64,000 nucleotides of DNA from Ureibacillus massiliensis 4400831 = CIP 108448 = CCUG 49529 (GCF_000772965.1 NZ_JPVQ01000004.1:1-64000), one strand, 5' to 3'. Positions 33,697 through 42,920 are shown, numbered from the stretch's first letter. The notes: generated by a model not told the origin, from the sequence alone. Translations and numbers: made by a program.

Positions 33697-34119
33697 TTAT
33701 TTTCGATTTTGTAATTGCCTATTTATTGCTTTCAATTGCTTTAGGTCCATTAAATAAATCCCAACTAGGATTACGAGATAAATAAAGAGTTGTAAAAAAA
33801 TGAAGAAGATAAATTGAATAGGATCTTCCATTGGTGATTCGTACCAATCACCAAACGCGCCACAAATAAGTACCAAGAGCAAAGTGACAACGTAATGAAT
33901 TGCAAGTTTAGCTAAATAAGGTAATGTTTCAACAGTGAAAATAAGTGAGACAAGACCACAGGCTATCCCTAATAACAAAGCTAAACTTAGTTGTAATAAA
34001 AGCTCTTCCCCTGTTAGTGATAATGTGGAGTCACCTAATAGCACAAATGTCATCACGATATACGAGGTACTTAATCCGATAAGTGCTCCTATTAAAATAA
34101 ATTGAATTACTTTTTTCAT
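33697..34119 (-). CDS. DUF3021 membrane protein
   Basis: 140 residues with four hydrophobic helices: about 5-25, 43-65, 70-90 and 100-125. The pattern GIACGLVSLIFTVETLPYLA and the charged C-terminal QLKAINRQLQNRK fit DUF3021. These small membrane proteins are almost always encoded right after a LytTR regulator, as here (start and stop overlap by one base), and are thought to hold or inhibit it at the membrane. Confidence 0.82.
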   Translation of the reverse strand: MKKVIQFILIGALIGLSTSYIVMTFVLLGDSTLSLTGEELLLQLSLALLLGIACGLVSLIFTVETLPYLAKLAIHYVVTLLLVLICGAFGDWYESPMEDPIQFIFFIFLQLFIYLVILVGIYLMDLKQLKAINRQLQNRK

Positions 34120-34568
34120 TACTGCTCCCTCCCGATACCAAGTCGCTTTTTTAATCCTTTTAAGTAATTGCGACTAACATGAGCTGTCGTCTCATTTTTC
34201 ATCACAAGCTGCATCCTCCCGATTCCTTCCATTTTCAAAAAGGATATTTTTGATACATTTACAAGCGTGGATTTATTTATACGGACAAACTCTTTTTCTA
34301 GCAATTCTTCTAGCTCATACAATTTCCGTTTTGACTCGTATTCATCTTCATCTGTTTGAAAATAAATTTTAGCCCCTTCAGAATAAACGAAATAAATATC
34401 CGAAATTTTTAGCATGTGAATCTGCTGATCCGCATAGCCATCTATTACTTCAGTCGTAGAAGACTTTAGTGTTTTCATCAGCTGTTCAATCTCAGGTGTA
34501 TAGGCCTTTGTATGAATATGGATTTCAGTTTCATCATATCGATCATCGATAATTAACTTAATTTGCAT
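34119..34568 (-). CDS. LytTR family DNA-binding regulator
   Basis: 149 residues from the ATG at 34568, six bases after GGAGG; an ATG at 34574 abuts that site. The N-terminal half (about 1-45) is not a receiver domain. The C-terminal LytTR domain carries HMLKISDIYFVYSEGAKIYF, RKLYELEELLEKEFVRINKS and LVNVSKISFL. With the membrane DUF3021 partner it forms a two-gene regulatory unit that usually controls a nearby or distant transporter; the target here is not obvious. Confidence 0.87.
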   Translation of the reverse strand: MQIKLIIDDRYDETEIHIHTKAYTPEIEQLMKTLKSSTTEVIDGYADQQIHMLKISDIYFVYSEGAKIYFQTDEDEYESKRKLYELEELLEKEFVRINKSTLVNVSKISFLKMEGIGRMQLVMKNETTAHVSRNYLKGLKKRLGIGREQ

Positions 34569-34826
34569 ATGCATCCTCCATTTCCTAAAACAACTATAAC
34601 ATGGGTAAAACTTACATATTGTATTTTTTAAGTAAGTGGATTATTTTGAAACATAAGTGGTGGGAAATAAAAGATGAGTATGGATTGTAAATAAAACAAC
34701 CGTCTGATTCGAAGAGACTGGTATTTATGTAGTTTAATGTAAATTAAAAGTAAAATAGTCCCATTCCAAAACTATTTTAGTGAGTAATAATTGTAATCAA
34801 ATGATTTTATAGAAAGAAGGCTCGGA

Positions 34827-35813
34827 ATGTTAGAGCAAATAAATAGTAGGCTTCAAAAGTTAATGCCGGTTTTGACGCCATTAAGTCTTGTTATAGGGGT
34901 TTTTTTAGAAGAAGTAGGTAGTCAAGTGATGTTTTTAGTTCCTTGGATCTTCGCATTTATGACACTTGCTAGTAGTCTAAGTCTAAACCTCCAAGGATTA
35001 AAAAGTTTTATAAAATATCCATGGGTTATTTTAGCATCTATTGCCTTTTTACATATTTTAATGCCTTTATGGGCGTATTTGGTGTCTAGTTTCTTTTTTC
35101 ATGATCAATTTTTAACATTAGGGTTTATTTTGTCTGTTGCTGTGCCTACAGGAGTTACCAGTTTTATATGGATTAGTATATGTAAAGGACATTTAACTCT
35201 AGGTCTGTCCATCATTTTAATCGATACACTTATTGCGCCACTTGTGATGCCAACGCTAGTACATATAGTGGTAGGTCAAGCAGTTGAAATTGATACTTTA
35301 TCACTGATGGTTGATTTATTGTGGATGATTGTATTACCTTCGATTGTCGGCTTGATTCTTAATGAATATACAAAAGGACGTATCGAAAAAACATTGGGGA
35401 AAACATTGGCGCCATTTCAGAAAATCAGTCTATTTTTAATCGTCATGATAAATAGTAGTGTTATTGCACCATACTTAAAAAATATTACGTGGGATATTAT
35501 CGCGATTATATTGGTTGTATTGTTTATTTCTATATCGGGATATGTTTTTTGTTTAGTCACAGGCCATTTTCTATGGAGAGAGGAAAGTATTGTAACATCT
35601 TTTGTATTCGCTGGAGGAATGCGAAACATTGCGGTAGGAGTTGTTATTGCAAGTACTTATTTCCCCGCTAAGGTCGCTATGCCTGTGGTCTTTGGGATGA
35701 TGTTCCAACAAGTATTAGCAGCTCAATTTAGTAGAGTTATAGAAATCTATAAAGAGAAGTATACAAGAACAAGTGTTGAAGCAATGGAATCAAGTACGAT
35801 ACATAAAGGGTAA
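34827..35813 (+). CDS. BASS family transporter (bile acid:sodium symporter type)
   Basis: 328 residues with about nine or ten hydrophobic helices. The family pattern is seen in LASSLSLNLQGLKSFIKYPW, SVAVPTGVTSFIWISICKGH (the Na+-binding crossover region) and FVFAGGMRNIAVGVVIAS. Members import organic acids, pantoate or bile acids with Na+; the ligand is not predictable. It lies alone, with AGAAGGCTCGG before the start. Confidence 0.85.
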   Translation: MLEQINSRLQKLMPVLTPLSLVIGVFLEEVGSQVMFLVPWIFAFMTLASSLSLNLQGLKSFIKYPWVILASIAFLHILMPLWAYLVSSFFFHDQFLTLGFILSVAVPTGVTSFIWISICKGHLTLGLSIILIDTLIAPLVMPTLVHIVVGQAVEIDTLSLMVDLLWMIVLPSIVGLILNEYTKGRIEKTLGKTLAPFQKISLFLIVMINSSVIAPYLKNITWDIIAIILVVLFISISGYVFCLVTGHFLWREESIVTSFVFAGGMRNIAVGVVIASTYFPAKVAMPVVFGMMFQQVLAAQFSRVIEIYKEKYTRTSVEAMESSTIHKG

Positions 35814-35896
35814 AATTTCTAAAGCCATCTACTATGAAATATCGTATACTACTCTTAAAGGATAGTAGAAAACTCGATTAAATTGAGGTGTACAAC

Positions 35897-36466
35897 ATGG
35901 GTAAACTAATTGTATTAACAGGTCTTGATGGTAGCGGTACAAGTACTGTAGCTGAACATTTACATATGGCAGATTCAGGTTCTACTAAGCTCAAATCACC
36001 ACCTTTTCCATTCTCGACAAATCGCCATGAGTTGGATGAAAAATTGTATAGTGTATCACCAGCATCCCATTATTTATACTATTTAGCTTCAAATGTCTAT
36101 TTATCAGAGCTTATCAATGACACAATGAGTAAAAAAGATGGCAACGTCTATTGTGTGCGATACTTTATTGATACAGTCGTATCACATCGTGCAAAAGGTG
36201 TGGATGTGGCTTACGAATATGAGACAAATTTATATTCCATTCGTAAACCAGACTACATTTTCTATCTGGATGTTGAGGAAGAAGAGCGTCAAAAACGTTT
36301 AAATTTAAGAGGAAGAGGCTTCTTAGATAATCAATTAGACGACAAAGAACTATTAAATCGTTTCTTAAAAGAATTTAATAGTTTGGAAGGCGAGTTTATC
36401 CGTATTTCAACAACAAATCGAAATATTGATGAAATCGTGCAAGAAATACAAAGCTACATAAAATAA
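35897..36466 (+). CDS. Thymidylate-kinase-like P-loop kinase
   Basis: 189 residues from the ATG at 35897 after TTGAGGTG; a GTG at 35888 overlaps that site. The P-loop is GLDGSGTST (about 8-16). Later come CVRYFIDTVVSHRAKG (an R-Y-x-D segment like the DRY/DRF of dTMP kinases), YIFYLDVEEEERQKRL and a lid RGRGFLDNQ. It probably phosphorylates a (deoxy)nucleoside or its monophosphate. It is not the housekeeping Tmk, which has a longer, different start, so it is likely a paralogue. Confidence 0.8.
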   Translation: MGKLIVLTGLDGSGTSTVAEHLHMADSGSTKLKSPPFPFSTNRHELDEKLYSVSPASHYLYYLASNVYLSELINDTMSKKDGNVYCVRYFIDTVVSHRAKGVDVAYEYETNLYSIRKPDYIFYLDVEEEERQKRLNLRGRGFLDNQLDDKELLNRFLKEFNSLEGEFIRISTTNRNIDEIVQEIQSYIK

Positions 36467-36483
36467 TTTAATACAACACCAAT

Positions 36484-36515
36484 GATGCTCCCTGAACTTT
36501 AGGTGAGCATTTTTA
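36484..36515 (+). terminator. Intrinsic terminator of the kinase-like gene
   Basis: TGCTC..CCT and AGG..GAGCA pair across ACTTT, followed by TTTTTATTT. Confidence 0.7.
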
Positions 36516-36705
36516 TTTATTTTCATTACTTCGAACAATTCTGGCATAACAAATTACAAAACGAAAATATGTTGTTGAAAAGGACACATTAAATAAACAA
36601 TAAACAAAAAATCATCTACAGAAAATTGATTTTTTCCTATTATCGAAAAGTTTTTTATTATGTTAGAAAAATAAAGCGAATTGTTTAATAGTTTATAAAC
36701 TTGAT

Positions 36706-36767
36706 AATTTTCAGAAATTGATGTATCATAGATGACTATAAATTGGGAGCTCATTTTTCTGAAAATT
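36706..36767. repeat. 12-bp perfect inverted repeat upstream of the betaine importer
   Basis: AATTTTCAGAAA (36706-36717) and TTTCTGAAAATT (36756-36767) are perfect complements with 38 bases between. It could be a bipartite operator (betaine importers are often under MarR/GbsR-type repressors) or a leader hairpin. No regulator gene is adjacent. Confidence 0.5.
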
Positions 36768-36880
36768 GCATCTAAGTGAATTTTGCTCAAAAGTGCAGCA
36801 TTATTCTAGAAAACATAATGAAAGAGAGGTGTTATAGGAGCATCTAATTTAAAAAAATGAATAAAGGGGATCAAAAGTTT

Positions 36881-37879
36881 ATGAAAAAAATTATTTTTAC
36901 GTGTTTATTATTTGCGGTATTTCTCATAACCGCCTGTGGTAATAGCGAGGAGAACGCAAATAGCATTGATGTAATTAAGTTTGCAGATGCCGGGTGGGAT
37001 AGTATAAGAGTCCATAATAGTATTGCACAAACTATTATTGAGGAAGGCTATGGCTACGAGACTGAGGTTACAAATGGTACAACCGCCGCTACAATGCAGG
37101 CACTTCAGCAAGGAGATATCAATGTTTATATGGAAGTATGGACAGATAATGTAAAAGATATCTATGAAGAGATGCTTGAAAAAGGCGATATTGTTACATT
37201 AGCAACAAATTTTGCTGATAATACACAAGGATTATATGTTCCAACTTACGTGATAGAAGGCGATGCAGAAAGAGGTATTGAACCAGTTGCACCAGACTTA
37301 AAAACGGTTCAAGACCTAGAAAAGTATCCGCAAATTTTCCAAGACCCAGAAGATAGCAGTAAAGGGCGTGTAATCGGTGCGCCATCGAGTTGGGCAGTTA
37401 GTGAACACTTGGAGACGAAACTTGAAACATATGGACTTGACGAATATTACAATTACTTAGCACCGGGTTCGGATGCTGCCATCGTTGCAGAATTAGCTGG
37501 TGCATACCAAAAAGGAGAGCCATGGGTAGGTTATTATTGGTCGCCGACATGGGTTACGGCTTCTTACGATTTAACATTGCTTGAAGACAATCCTTACGAA
37601 GCAGAAACATGGGAAAGTACAAAAGGAACTGAATTCCCGCCAAACGATGTTGTCATTTCTGTTCATAAGGATTTTCCTAATCAAGCTAGTGAAGTAGCAG
37701 AGTTTTTAAGCAACTATAAATCTAGTAACGCAGCAACAGAAGAAATGCTGAAGTATATGGGTGAAAATGAGTTAGACCCTGATGAGACGGCCGAGTGGTG
37801 GTTAAAGGAGAATGAAGCTATTTGGACTGAATGGGTACCAGAGGAAGTAGCTGAAAAAGTGAAAGCTTCTCTTCAATAA
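36881..37879 (+). CDS. Glycine betaine/proline ABC importer binding lipoprotein
   Basis: 332 residues from ATG 36881 with a lipoprotein signal (MKKIIFTCLL.., lipobox ITAC). An upstream in-frame ATG at 36857 would place eight extra residues before the signal. It is an OpuAC/ProX-type fold: FADAGWDSIRVHNSIAQTII, MEVWTDNV, GYYWSPTWVTASYDL, with several Trp and Tyr able to form the aromatic cage for a quaternary amine. It captures betaine, proline betaine or choline outside the cell. Order binding protein-permease-ATPase is the reverse of B. subtilis opuAA-AB-AC. Confidence 0.9.
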   Translation: MKKIIFTCLLFAVFLITACGNSEENANSIDVIKFADAGWDSIRVHNSIAQTIIEEGYGYETEVTNGTTAATMQALQQGDINVYMEVWTDNVKDIYEEMLEKGDIVTLATNFADNTQGLYVPTYVIEGDAERGIEPVAPDLKTVQDLEKYPQIFQDPEDSSKGRVIGAPSSWAVSEHLETKLETYGLDEYYNYLAPGSDAAIVAELAGAYQKGEPWVGYYWSPTWVTASYDLTLLEDNPYEAETWESTKGTEFPPNDVVISVHKDFPNQASEVAEFLSNYKSSNAATEEMLKYMGENELDPDETAEWWLKENEAIWTEWVPEEVAEKVKASLQ

Positions 37880-37911
37880 TAGTTAACCAAACTCCAAAAT
37901 GTGAGGTGAAT

Positions 37912-37932
37912 AGACTGCGATAAAGGCAGTCT
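37912..37932 (+). other. Intercistronic hairpin before the permease start
   Basis: AGACTGC (37912-37918) and GCAGTCT (37926-37932) form a perfect 7-bp stem that ends six bases before the permease ATG. A good ribosome site (GAGGTG, 37903-37908) lies on the far side of the hairpin; folding would bring it closer to the start. Confidence 0.45.
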
Positions 37933-37938
37933 GTAAAA

Positions 37939-38799
37939 ATGGACGATTTTTTTAATATTCGAATACCAATCGGAGATGGTGTTGCAGCATTTATTGATTT
38001 TTTAGCAAATAATTTTGAACGTTTCTTTGATTTCATATTTGTCATCGCATCTTCGTTAATTAAGTGGTTAGAATCTGGACTATTAGCAATACCATGGTGG
38101 ATTTTTATTGTAATTGTCTTTGCCATAGGCTGGTATTTTAAAAGTTTATATAGTGGGGTACTCTATGCCTTTTTCATGTTTTTAATAGGGACCTTTGAAC
38201 TTTGGCCGGAAACCATTACGACCATATCCGTTGTTTTAATATCTGTAGTGTTGTCTCTTTTAATAGGGATTCCATTAGGGATCGGTATGGCCTTTAGCAA
38301 AGCTATGTCAGTTATAATGCGGCCAATTCTTGACGCAATGCAAACAATGCCAAGTTTTGTATATCTTATTCCTGTCATCTTTTTCTTCCCATTAGGAAAT
38401 GTCCCAGCAGTAATTGCTACGATCATTTATGCACTTCCTCCTGTCATCCGTTTAACAGAGCTAGGATTACGCAATGTTGATAAGGAAGTAATTGAATCAG
38501 CTCAATCTTTTGGATCTTCTCATTTCCAAATGCTTATGAAAGTTCAACTGCCACAAGCATTGCCGACAATTATGGCAGGGGTCAATCAAACTACTATGAT
38601 GGCCTTAGCAATGGCTGTTGTCGGGTCTATGGTTGGGGCGCAAGGATTAGGAGAGCGGGTATTATACGCTATTAACCGAATTGATATATCTTTAGGTTTT
38701 GAAGCAGGGATTAGTATTGTATTTTTAGCAATCATTATTGATCGAGTTACAGATGGCATTGCGGATCGTCTTCAAAGACAAAGGAGGAATTTCGCATGA
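37939..38799 (+). CDS. Glycine betaine/proline ABC importer permease
   Basis: 286 residues with about seven hydrophobic helices and the binding-protein-dependent permease signature IESAQSFGSSHFQMLMKVQLPQ (EAA loop), plus DAMQTMPSFVYLIPVIFFF. It matches OpuAB/ProW. The channel is a homodimer in the membrane, driven by the ATPase encoded next (overlap of 4 bp). There is no normal ribosome site directly before the ATG; see the hairpin at 37912. Confidence 0.92.
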   Translation: MDDFFNIRIPIGDGVAAFIDFLANNFERFFDFIFVIASSLIKWLESGLLAIPWWIFIVIVFAIGWYFKSLYSGVLYAFFMFLIGTFELWPETITTISVVLISVVLSLLIGIPLGIGMAFSKAMSVIMRPILDAMQTMPSFVYLIPVIFFFPLGNVPAVIATIIYALPPVIRLTELGLRNVDKEVIESAQSFGSSHFQMLMKVQLPQALPTIMAGVNQTTMMALAMAVVGSMVGAQGLGERVLYAINRIDISLGFEAGISIVFLAIIIDRVTDGIADRLQRQRRNFA

Positions 38800-40028
38800 C
38801 ATTAAAAATAAAGATTGATAGTGTCACTAAAATATTCGGCCCAAGACCAAAAAAGGTAATTCCTTTAGTAGAAAAAGGAATGCCTAAAGACGAAATCTTG
38901 AAAAAGACAGGTCATACAGTGGGGGTTTTCAATGCCTCAATGGAGGTTATGGAAGGTGAAACCTTTGTCATTATGGGGCTGTCGGGAAGTGGTAAGTCTA
39001 CCTTAATTCGCTGCTTGAATTTATTAAATAAGCCAACTTCAGGTGCCATCTATGTTGATGGAGAAAATATTGTTGAGTATAACCGCACTCAATTAAAAGA
39101 ATTCCGTCAGAAAAAAATCGCTATGGTATTTCAGCATTTTGGTTTATTTAGTCATCGTACAGTATTAGAGAACATTGCATATGGCCTTGAAATTCGCGGT
39201 TTAACGAAAGAAGAGCGCTATAACATTGCTCAAAAACAGCTGGAAATTGTCGGGCTCAAGGGTTATGAGCATAAGTTTCCAGACGAACTTTCTGGTGGTA
39301 TGAGACAACGAGTTGGTATTGCAAGGGCTCTTGCAAATGATCCAGACATATTACTAATGGATGAGCCGTTTAGTGCCCTTGACCCGCTGATTCGTAGAGA
39401 AATGCAATTGGAATTACTCGACCTACAAAATCGTCTTAAAAAAACGATTATCTTTATTACCCATGATGTAAACGAAGCGTTTAGAATCGGCGATCGAGTT
39501 GCCGTTATGAAGGATGGAATGGTTGAACAAATTGGAACCCCTGAAGAAATTTTAGAGGAACCTGCAAATGACTATATTACAGACTTCATACGTGATATTG
39601 ATCGATCCAAGATTTTAAAGGCAGAAAATATCATGGTGAATCCATACGGGCTTGTATCGCTAGAAGAAGGTCTAAATGTTGCCGTAAAAGTCATGCGCGA
39701 GAATGGCATTTCCAGTGCCTTTGTCACAAATCGAAATCGACAGCTACAAGGAATGATTACGATAGACAGAGCCATTGATGGAATAAAACAGAAAAAAGCA
39801 CTGGTGGACGTGTTATCTACAAACGTTAAAACTGTCCGTCCAGAAGACTATGTACAAGACATTATTCAATATGCGTTAGAGTCAAAATATCCTCTAGTGG
39901 TCGTAAATGAAGAGGAAGAGATACAGGGCATTATCTTAAGAGTACATGTACTTGCAAGTTTAATTAGTGATAACACGGTGGAAAATGAAGAAATAGAAGC
40001 CGTTAAGGAAGTTGAAGTAATCAATTAA
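38796..40028 (+). CDS. Glycine betaine/proline ABC importer ATPase with CBS domains
   Basis: 410 residues of the OpuAA/ProV type: an extended N-terminus, Walker A GLSGSGKSTLIRCLN (about 60-74), Q-loop MVFQHFGLF, signature LSGGMRQRVGIARAL, Walker B ILLMDEPFSALDP and switch His in ITHDVNEAF. Two CBS motifs follow (about 280-395). In OpuA-type importers these C-terminal CBS domains sense ionic strength or c-di-AMP and gate transport (established for the family). It completes the osmoprotectant importer; a terminator follows. Confidence 0.93.
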   Translation: MTLKIKIDSVTKIFGPRPKKVIPLVEKGMPKDEILKKTGHTVGVFNASMEVMEGETFVIMGLSGSGKSTLIRCLNLLNKPTSGAIYVDGENIVEYNRTQLKEFRQKKIAMVFQHFGLFSHRTVLENIAYGLEIRGLTKEERYNIAQKQLEIVGLKGYEHKFPDELSGGMRQRVGIARALANDPDILLMDEPFSALDPLIRREMQLELLDLQNRLKKTIIFITHDVNEAFRIGDRVAVMKDGMVEQIGTPEEILEEPANDYITDFIRDIDRSKILKAENIMVNPYGLVSLEEGLNVAVKVMRENGISSAFVTNRNRQLQGMITIDRAIDGIKQKKALVDVLSTNVKTVRPEDYVQDIIQYALESKYPLVVVNEEEEIQGIILRVHVLASLISDNTVENEEIEAVKEVEVIN

Positions 40029-40048
40029 AAGTCTTAGTTAGTCAAAAT

Positions 40049-40092
40049 AAAAGAGTATCAAAAACCTCATATGGAATTTGATACTCTTTTAT
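40049..40092 (+). terminator. Intrinsic terminator of the betaine importer operon
   Basis: AAAAGAGTATCAAA (40049-40062) pairs perfectly with TTTGATACTCTTTT (40077-40090). Confidence 0.85.
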
Positions 40093-40198
40093 TGATTCTA
40101 AGAGTTGTCCAAATAATTGATGCGTAAAAGACACCTCTTCAACAAATAATAAGCTTTATAAGAATTGAAATAATTATAAAAAAGAAGGAAGTAAAATT

Positions 40199-41161
40199 AT
40201 GATCAATTTCATTGGTATAACAAATGAAGATCATCTTGAAAAAAACACGTTCACCACAAACATCGACTTAATGTCCTTTAAATGGTATTGGGTGGATTTT
40301 AGTGAACCAACAGAGGATGAAATTAAGCTTTTATCTGATACTTTTCATTTTCATCCATTAGCCATCGAGGACTGTGTACAAGAATTTCAACGCTCAAAAT
40401 TAGATTACTACAGGGAGTATACATTTTTTGTCACACATACGGTTCATGAAGAAGAAAACGATATAATTAAAGATGAAGTAGACTTTTTTATAAGCGAAAA
40501 ATACATCGTTACATTTCATAAAAATCCTTCTATTGAAGTGAATAAAGTTTGGAGTATGTTATTAGCTCAAGAAAGGCTTGAAAAATGGGATCCATATTAT
40601 GTATTTTATGAAGTACTGGATAAAATCGTCGATAATTATTTCCCAATCGTCTATAAAATAGAAGATGAGTTAGAATCCATGATAAAAAGAACTGAAAATA
40701 AATCAATGAATCAATTAATGGATGAATTATTCGAGACGAGAAATATGCTTTTAAATCTACTGCATATCGTTAATCCGATGCGTGATTTGCTTTATCGGAT
40801 GTTAAATTCGCATCATTTGAATTTGAACCGAATTGAAGAAAGAAAAGAATACTTTAATGATATATATGACCATTTGCTAAAGCTATCTGAGATGGTCATG
40901 ACAAATCGAGAGGTAACGGCAGATATTCGAGATAGTTATTTATCTTTAAACTCTCATCAAACGAACAATGTGATGAAAATGCTAACGATTATTACATCTA
41001 TTTTTGCACCCTTAACATTTATCGCCGGTATTTACGGAATGAATTTTGAAAACATCCCAGAGTTAACATGGGAATACGGCTACTTTTTATCACTAGGTTT
41101 AATGGGGTTTATAGGTGTAGCGATGCTGCTTTGGTTTTGGCGTAGAGGTTGGTTTAAGTGA
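40199..41161 (+). CDS. corA: CorA family divalent cation transporter
   Basis: 320 residues: a large cytosolic N-terminal domain, a long stalk helix, and two C-terminal membrane helices joined by the diagnostic GMN motif (IYGMNFENIPEL, near 280). The end WFWRRGWFK is the usual basic C-terminus. It forms a pentameric Mg2+ (or Co2+/Ni2+) channel. GAAGGAAG precedes the start. There is no M-box riboswitch upstream. Confidence 0.92.
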   Translation: MINFIGITNEDHLEKNTFTTNIDLMSFKWYWVDFSEPTEDEIKLLSDTFHFHPLAIEDCVQEFQRSKLDYYREYTFFVTHTVHEEENDIIKDEVDFFISEKYIVTFHKNPSIEVNKVWSMLLAQERLEKWDPYYVFYEVLDKIVDNYFPIVYKIEDELESMIKRTENKSMNQLMDELFETRNMLLNLLHIVNPMRDLLYRMLNSHHLNLNRIEERKEYFNDIYDHLLKLSEMVMTNREVTADIRDSYLSLNSHQTNNVMKMLTIITSIFAPLTFIAGIYGMNFENIPELTWEYGYFLSLGLMGFIGVAMLLWFWRRGWFK

Positions 41162-41274
41162 TTGATATTATTGGCGAATGAATGTTAGCTTTGGAAGACT
41201 TAGGTCGCACAGTATTTTGCCGAAATCGAACATAAAATCACGAATCCAACACATAAATCTAAAATTATACAAAA

Positions 41275-41538
41275 TTACTTCATTCGCATACTGATTAAAA
41301 TTAGAACAATACCACTAAATAAACAAATAATTTTCCCGAGGGATATACGATCACCTAGTCCTGCTACACCTATACTTGTTGTAATAATCATTGCTGTAGG
41401 TCCGACTAAAGCAAGCATCGTATTAATTGTTAAAGCCTTTTCTAAGCTCTGAAATTTATACATGAGTCCTGCAGCTGCAATATCAATACTTCCTGATAAA
41501 ATACGTAATAATACCATATATAACAATGCACTTCCCAA
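41275..41538 (-). CDS. YqhV-like DUF2619 membrane protein
   Basis: About 87 residues with three hydrophobic helices. LRILSGSIDIAAAGLMYKFQ then TINTMLALVGPTAMIITTSIG and a C-terminal LFSGIVLILIS resemble B. subtilis YqhV (DUF2619), which lies in a sporulation region there but has no defined role. A TTG at 41538 lies eight bases after GGAGG and is the preferred start; a GTG at 41553 overlaps that ribosome site. Confidence 0.75.
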   Translation of the reverse strand: MGSALLYMVLLRILSGSIDIAAAGLMYKFQSLEKALTINTMLALVGPTAMIITTSIGVAGLGDRISLGKIICLFSGIVLILISMRMK

Positions 41539-41876
41539 AGGATTAACCTCCACTTTCTCAGTTTAAACTTAACAAAGTGTATGATTGTCCAATAGAAATT
41601 ATTATATAAAATGGGAATTTACAATATAACCTTAATAAACCATTTATACAAAGACAAAACGCCAGTTGTAGAATGTCTAAACGGCCATTACAATAGAGTT
41701 TTCGCTTTTAAACAACAATCAATCTGTTAGTAAAATACACTATACTCACAATCTTGTTTACTTTGTTCCTTTTGTTTTCCCATTTATATAGAGAAAATAG
41801 GCCATATAGAATACTTTTTACAGAATAAAACCTTTAACTCCTGAAATGAAAAGTTAAAGGTTTTTATATGACGATA
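41539..41876. other. Intergenic stretch between yqhV-like and a flavin reductase gene
   Basis: About 340 bp. It holds a bidirectional terminator hairpin (41827-41864). The rest must contain the minus-strand promoter for the yqhV-like gene, but no confident -35/-10 pair was found. Confidence 0.4.
41827..41864 (-). terminator. Intrinsic terminator of the flavin reductase gene
   Basis: AAAACCTTTAACT (41827-41839) pairs perfectly with AGTTAAAGGTTTT (41852-41864). It is just downstream of the minus-strand gene at 41877 and U-rich in that direction. Confidence 0.75.
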
Positions 41877-42443
41877 TTAACTTTGCTCCCTAGATTGTAT
41901 GAGCTTCTTAATTTGCTCATTCATTAATCGAGCTTGGGATAAAGCGACTTTATCCTGCAAAATTTCCTTGGGCTTACTCGCTCTTCCTATTACATATCCC
42001 GTAAAAGGCATATTTAAAAAATCAAACGTATATTTAAACTGCTGAATCAATGGTAAACCTTTAATTCGGGGATTATCTCCACCAACTGCAACGACAAACG
42101 TCTCAACTGTTTTAAGATGTTCCTTTAAATTTGGATACCGTTGATCTCGAATGGCTTGACTAATACGGTCAATCATATTTTTCATCAGGCCTGTTGCACT
42201 ATACCAATAAATTGGCGTAGAAAAAACAAGCATATCGCTTTCCAAAATCGCATCTAGGATTAAATCATAATCATCATCTACAATAGGAAACCCTTCTTCT
42301 GTATGACGCATATCCTCAATAGGTTTAATCGTTAAATCCTTTAAATATACCTTTCTAACATTTATGTTTTCTAAAAGCACATCCGTTAAAACTTCCGTAT
42401 TTCCATTTGGCCGAGAGCTACCAATAAATGCAACAATCTTCAT
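41877..42443 (-). CDS. NADPH-dependent FMN reductase-like flavoprotein (YwqN-like)
   Basis: 188 residues with a flavodoxin-like fold. The phosphate-binding loop is GSSRPNGNTEVL (about 8-19), followed by FSTPIYWYSATGLMKNMIDR around the flavin. The typical Cys pair of iron-sulfur flavoproteins is absent, so it is a simple NAD(P)H:FMN or quinone reductase (YwqN group). Cytosolic. GGAGGGTAAT precedes the ATG. Confidence 0.85.
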   Translation of the reverse strand: MKIVAFIGSSRPNGNTEVLTDVLLENINVRKVYLKDLTIKPIEDMRHTEEGFPIVDDDYDLILDAILESDMLVFSTPIYWYSATGLMKNMIDRISQAIRDQRYPNLKEHLKTVETFVVAVGGDNPRIKGLPLIQQFKYTFDFLNMPFTGYVIGRASKPKEILQDKVALSQARLMNEQIKKLIQSREQS

Positions 42444-42484
42444 ATTACCCTCCTTTTTCAGTTATGAAATAGGTTAGATTAGAA

Positions 42485-42523
42485 AAAAAGATGTACATAT
42501 ATAAAATCTATGTACATCTTTTT
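42485..42523. terminator. Bidirectional intrinsic terminator
   Basis: AAAAAGATGTACATA (42485-42499) pairs perfectly with TATGTACATCTTTTT (42509-42523). It ends the small minus-strand gene at 42537. Confidence 0.85.
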
Positions 42524-42536
42524 CGATTAAGTAATC

Positions 42537-42764
42537 TTAAATTTTGTTAACTAATGCATGTAATGTTTCTTTTAAGTCTGCATCATGATCAGAAAGTTCA
42601 ATTAAATTTGCTACACGTTCTTTAACAATGTGGCGTTCTAAAACTTGTTTTTCATCTAGAACATTAATAATTAACTGAAGAATTAAACGATCACGAATAA
42701 CTAAAGCTTCTTCTAAACGCTCTGGCACTACTTTTGCATCTAATTTTTGTACTTTGCTTCCCAT
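42537..42764 (-). CDS. Small conserved-looking helical protein
   Basis: 75 residues, predicted mostly helical and charged (ERLEEALVIRDRLILQLIIN, VLERHIVKERVANLIELSDH), with no Cys and no membrane segment. I do not recognise the family. A good ribosome site (GGGGGTTAGG) and a dedicated terminator support a real gene. Confidence 0.7.
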   Translation of the reverse strand: MGSKVQKLDAKVVPERLEEALVIRDRLILQLIINVLDEKQVLERHIVKERVANLIELSDHDADLKETLHALVNKI

Positions 42765-42920
42765 TAACCTAACCCCCTACAATTAATCAAGACAATTTTA
42801 TCATAATTTAAGAAATTTAGAAATATCAACAACCAACATATGTAAATGAAAAAATTTCGAAAATAGAAAGGAAATTAAAAGATGTATTTAGAATATATAT
42901 TTATAAAGGAGATGGGATTT

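Larger units (their letters stand above)
36467..36880. other. Intergenic region upstream of the betaine importer
   Basis: About 410 bp holding a terminator (36484-36515) and a 12-bp inverted repeat (36706-36767). The sequence is extremely AT-rich with several partly matching hairpins. No protein gene was found. Confidence 0.5.

Noticed and set aside
33588-33785. 65-codon plus-strand frame opposite the DUF3021 gene
   Set aside because: It overlaps the 3' end of a well-supported gene and a terminator; no ribosome site.
40029-40198. Magnesium riboswitch before corA
   Set aside because: Only a terminator hairpin for the previous operon and a short leader are present; there is no room for an M-box.
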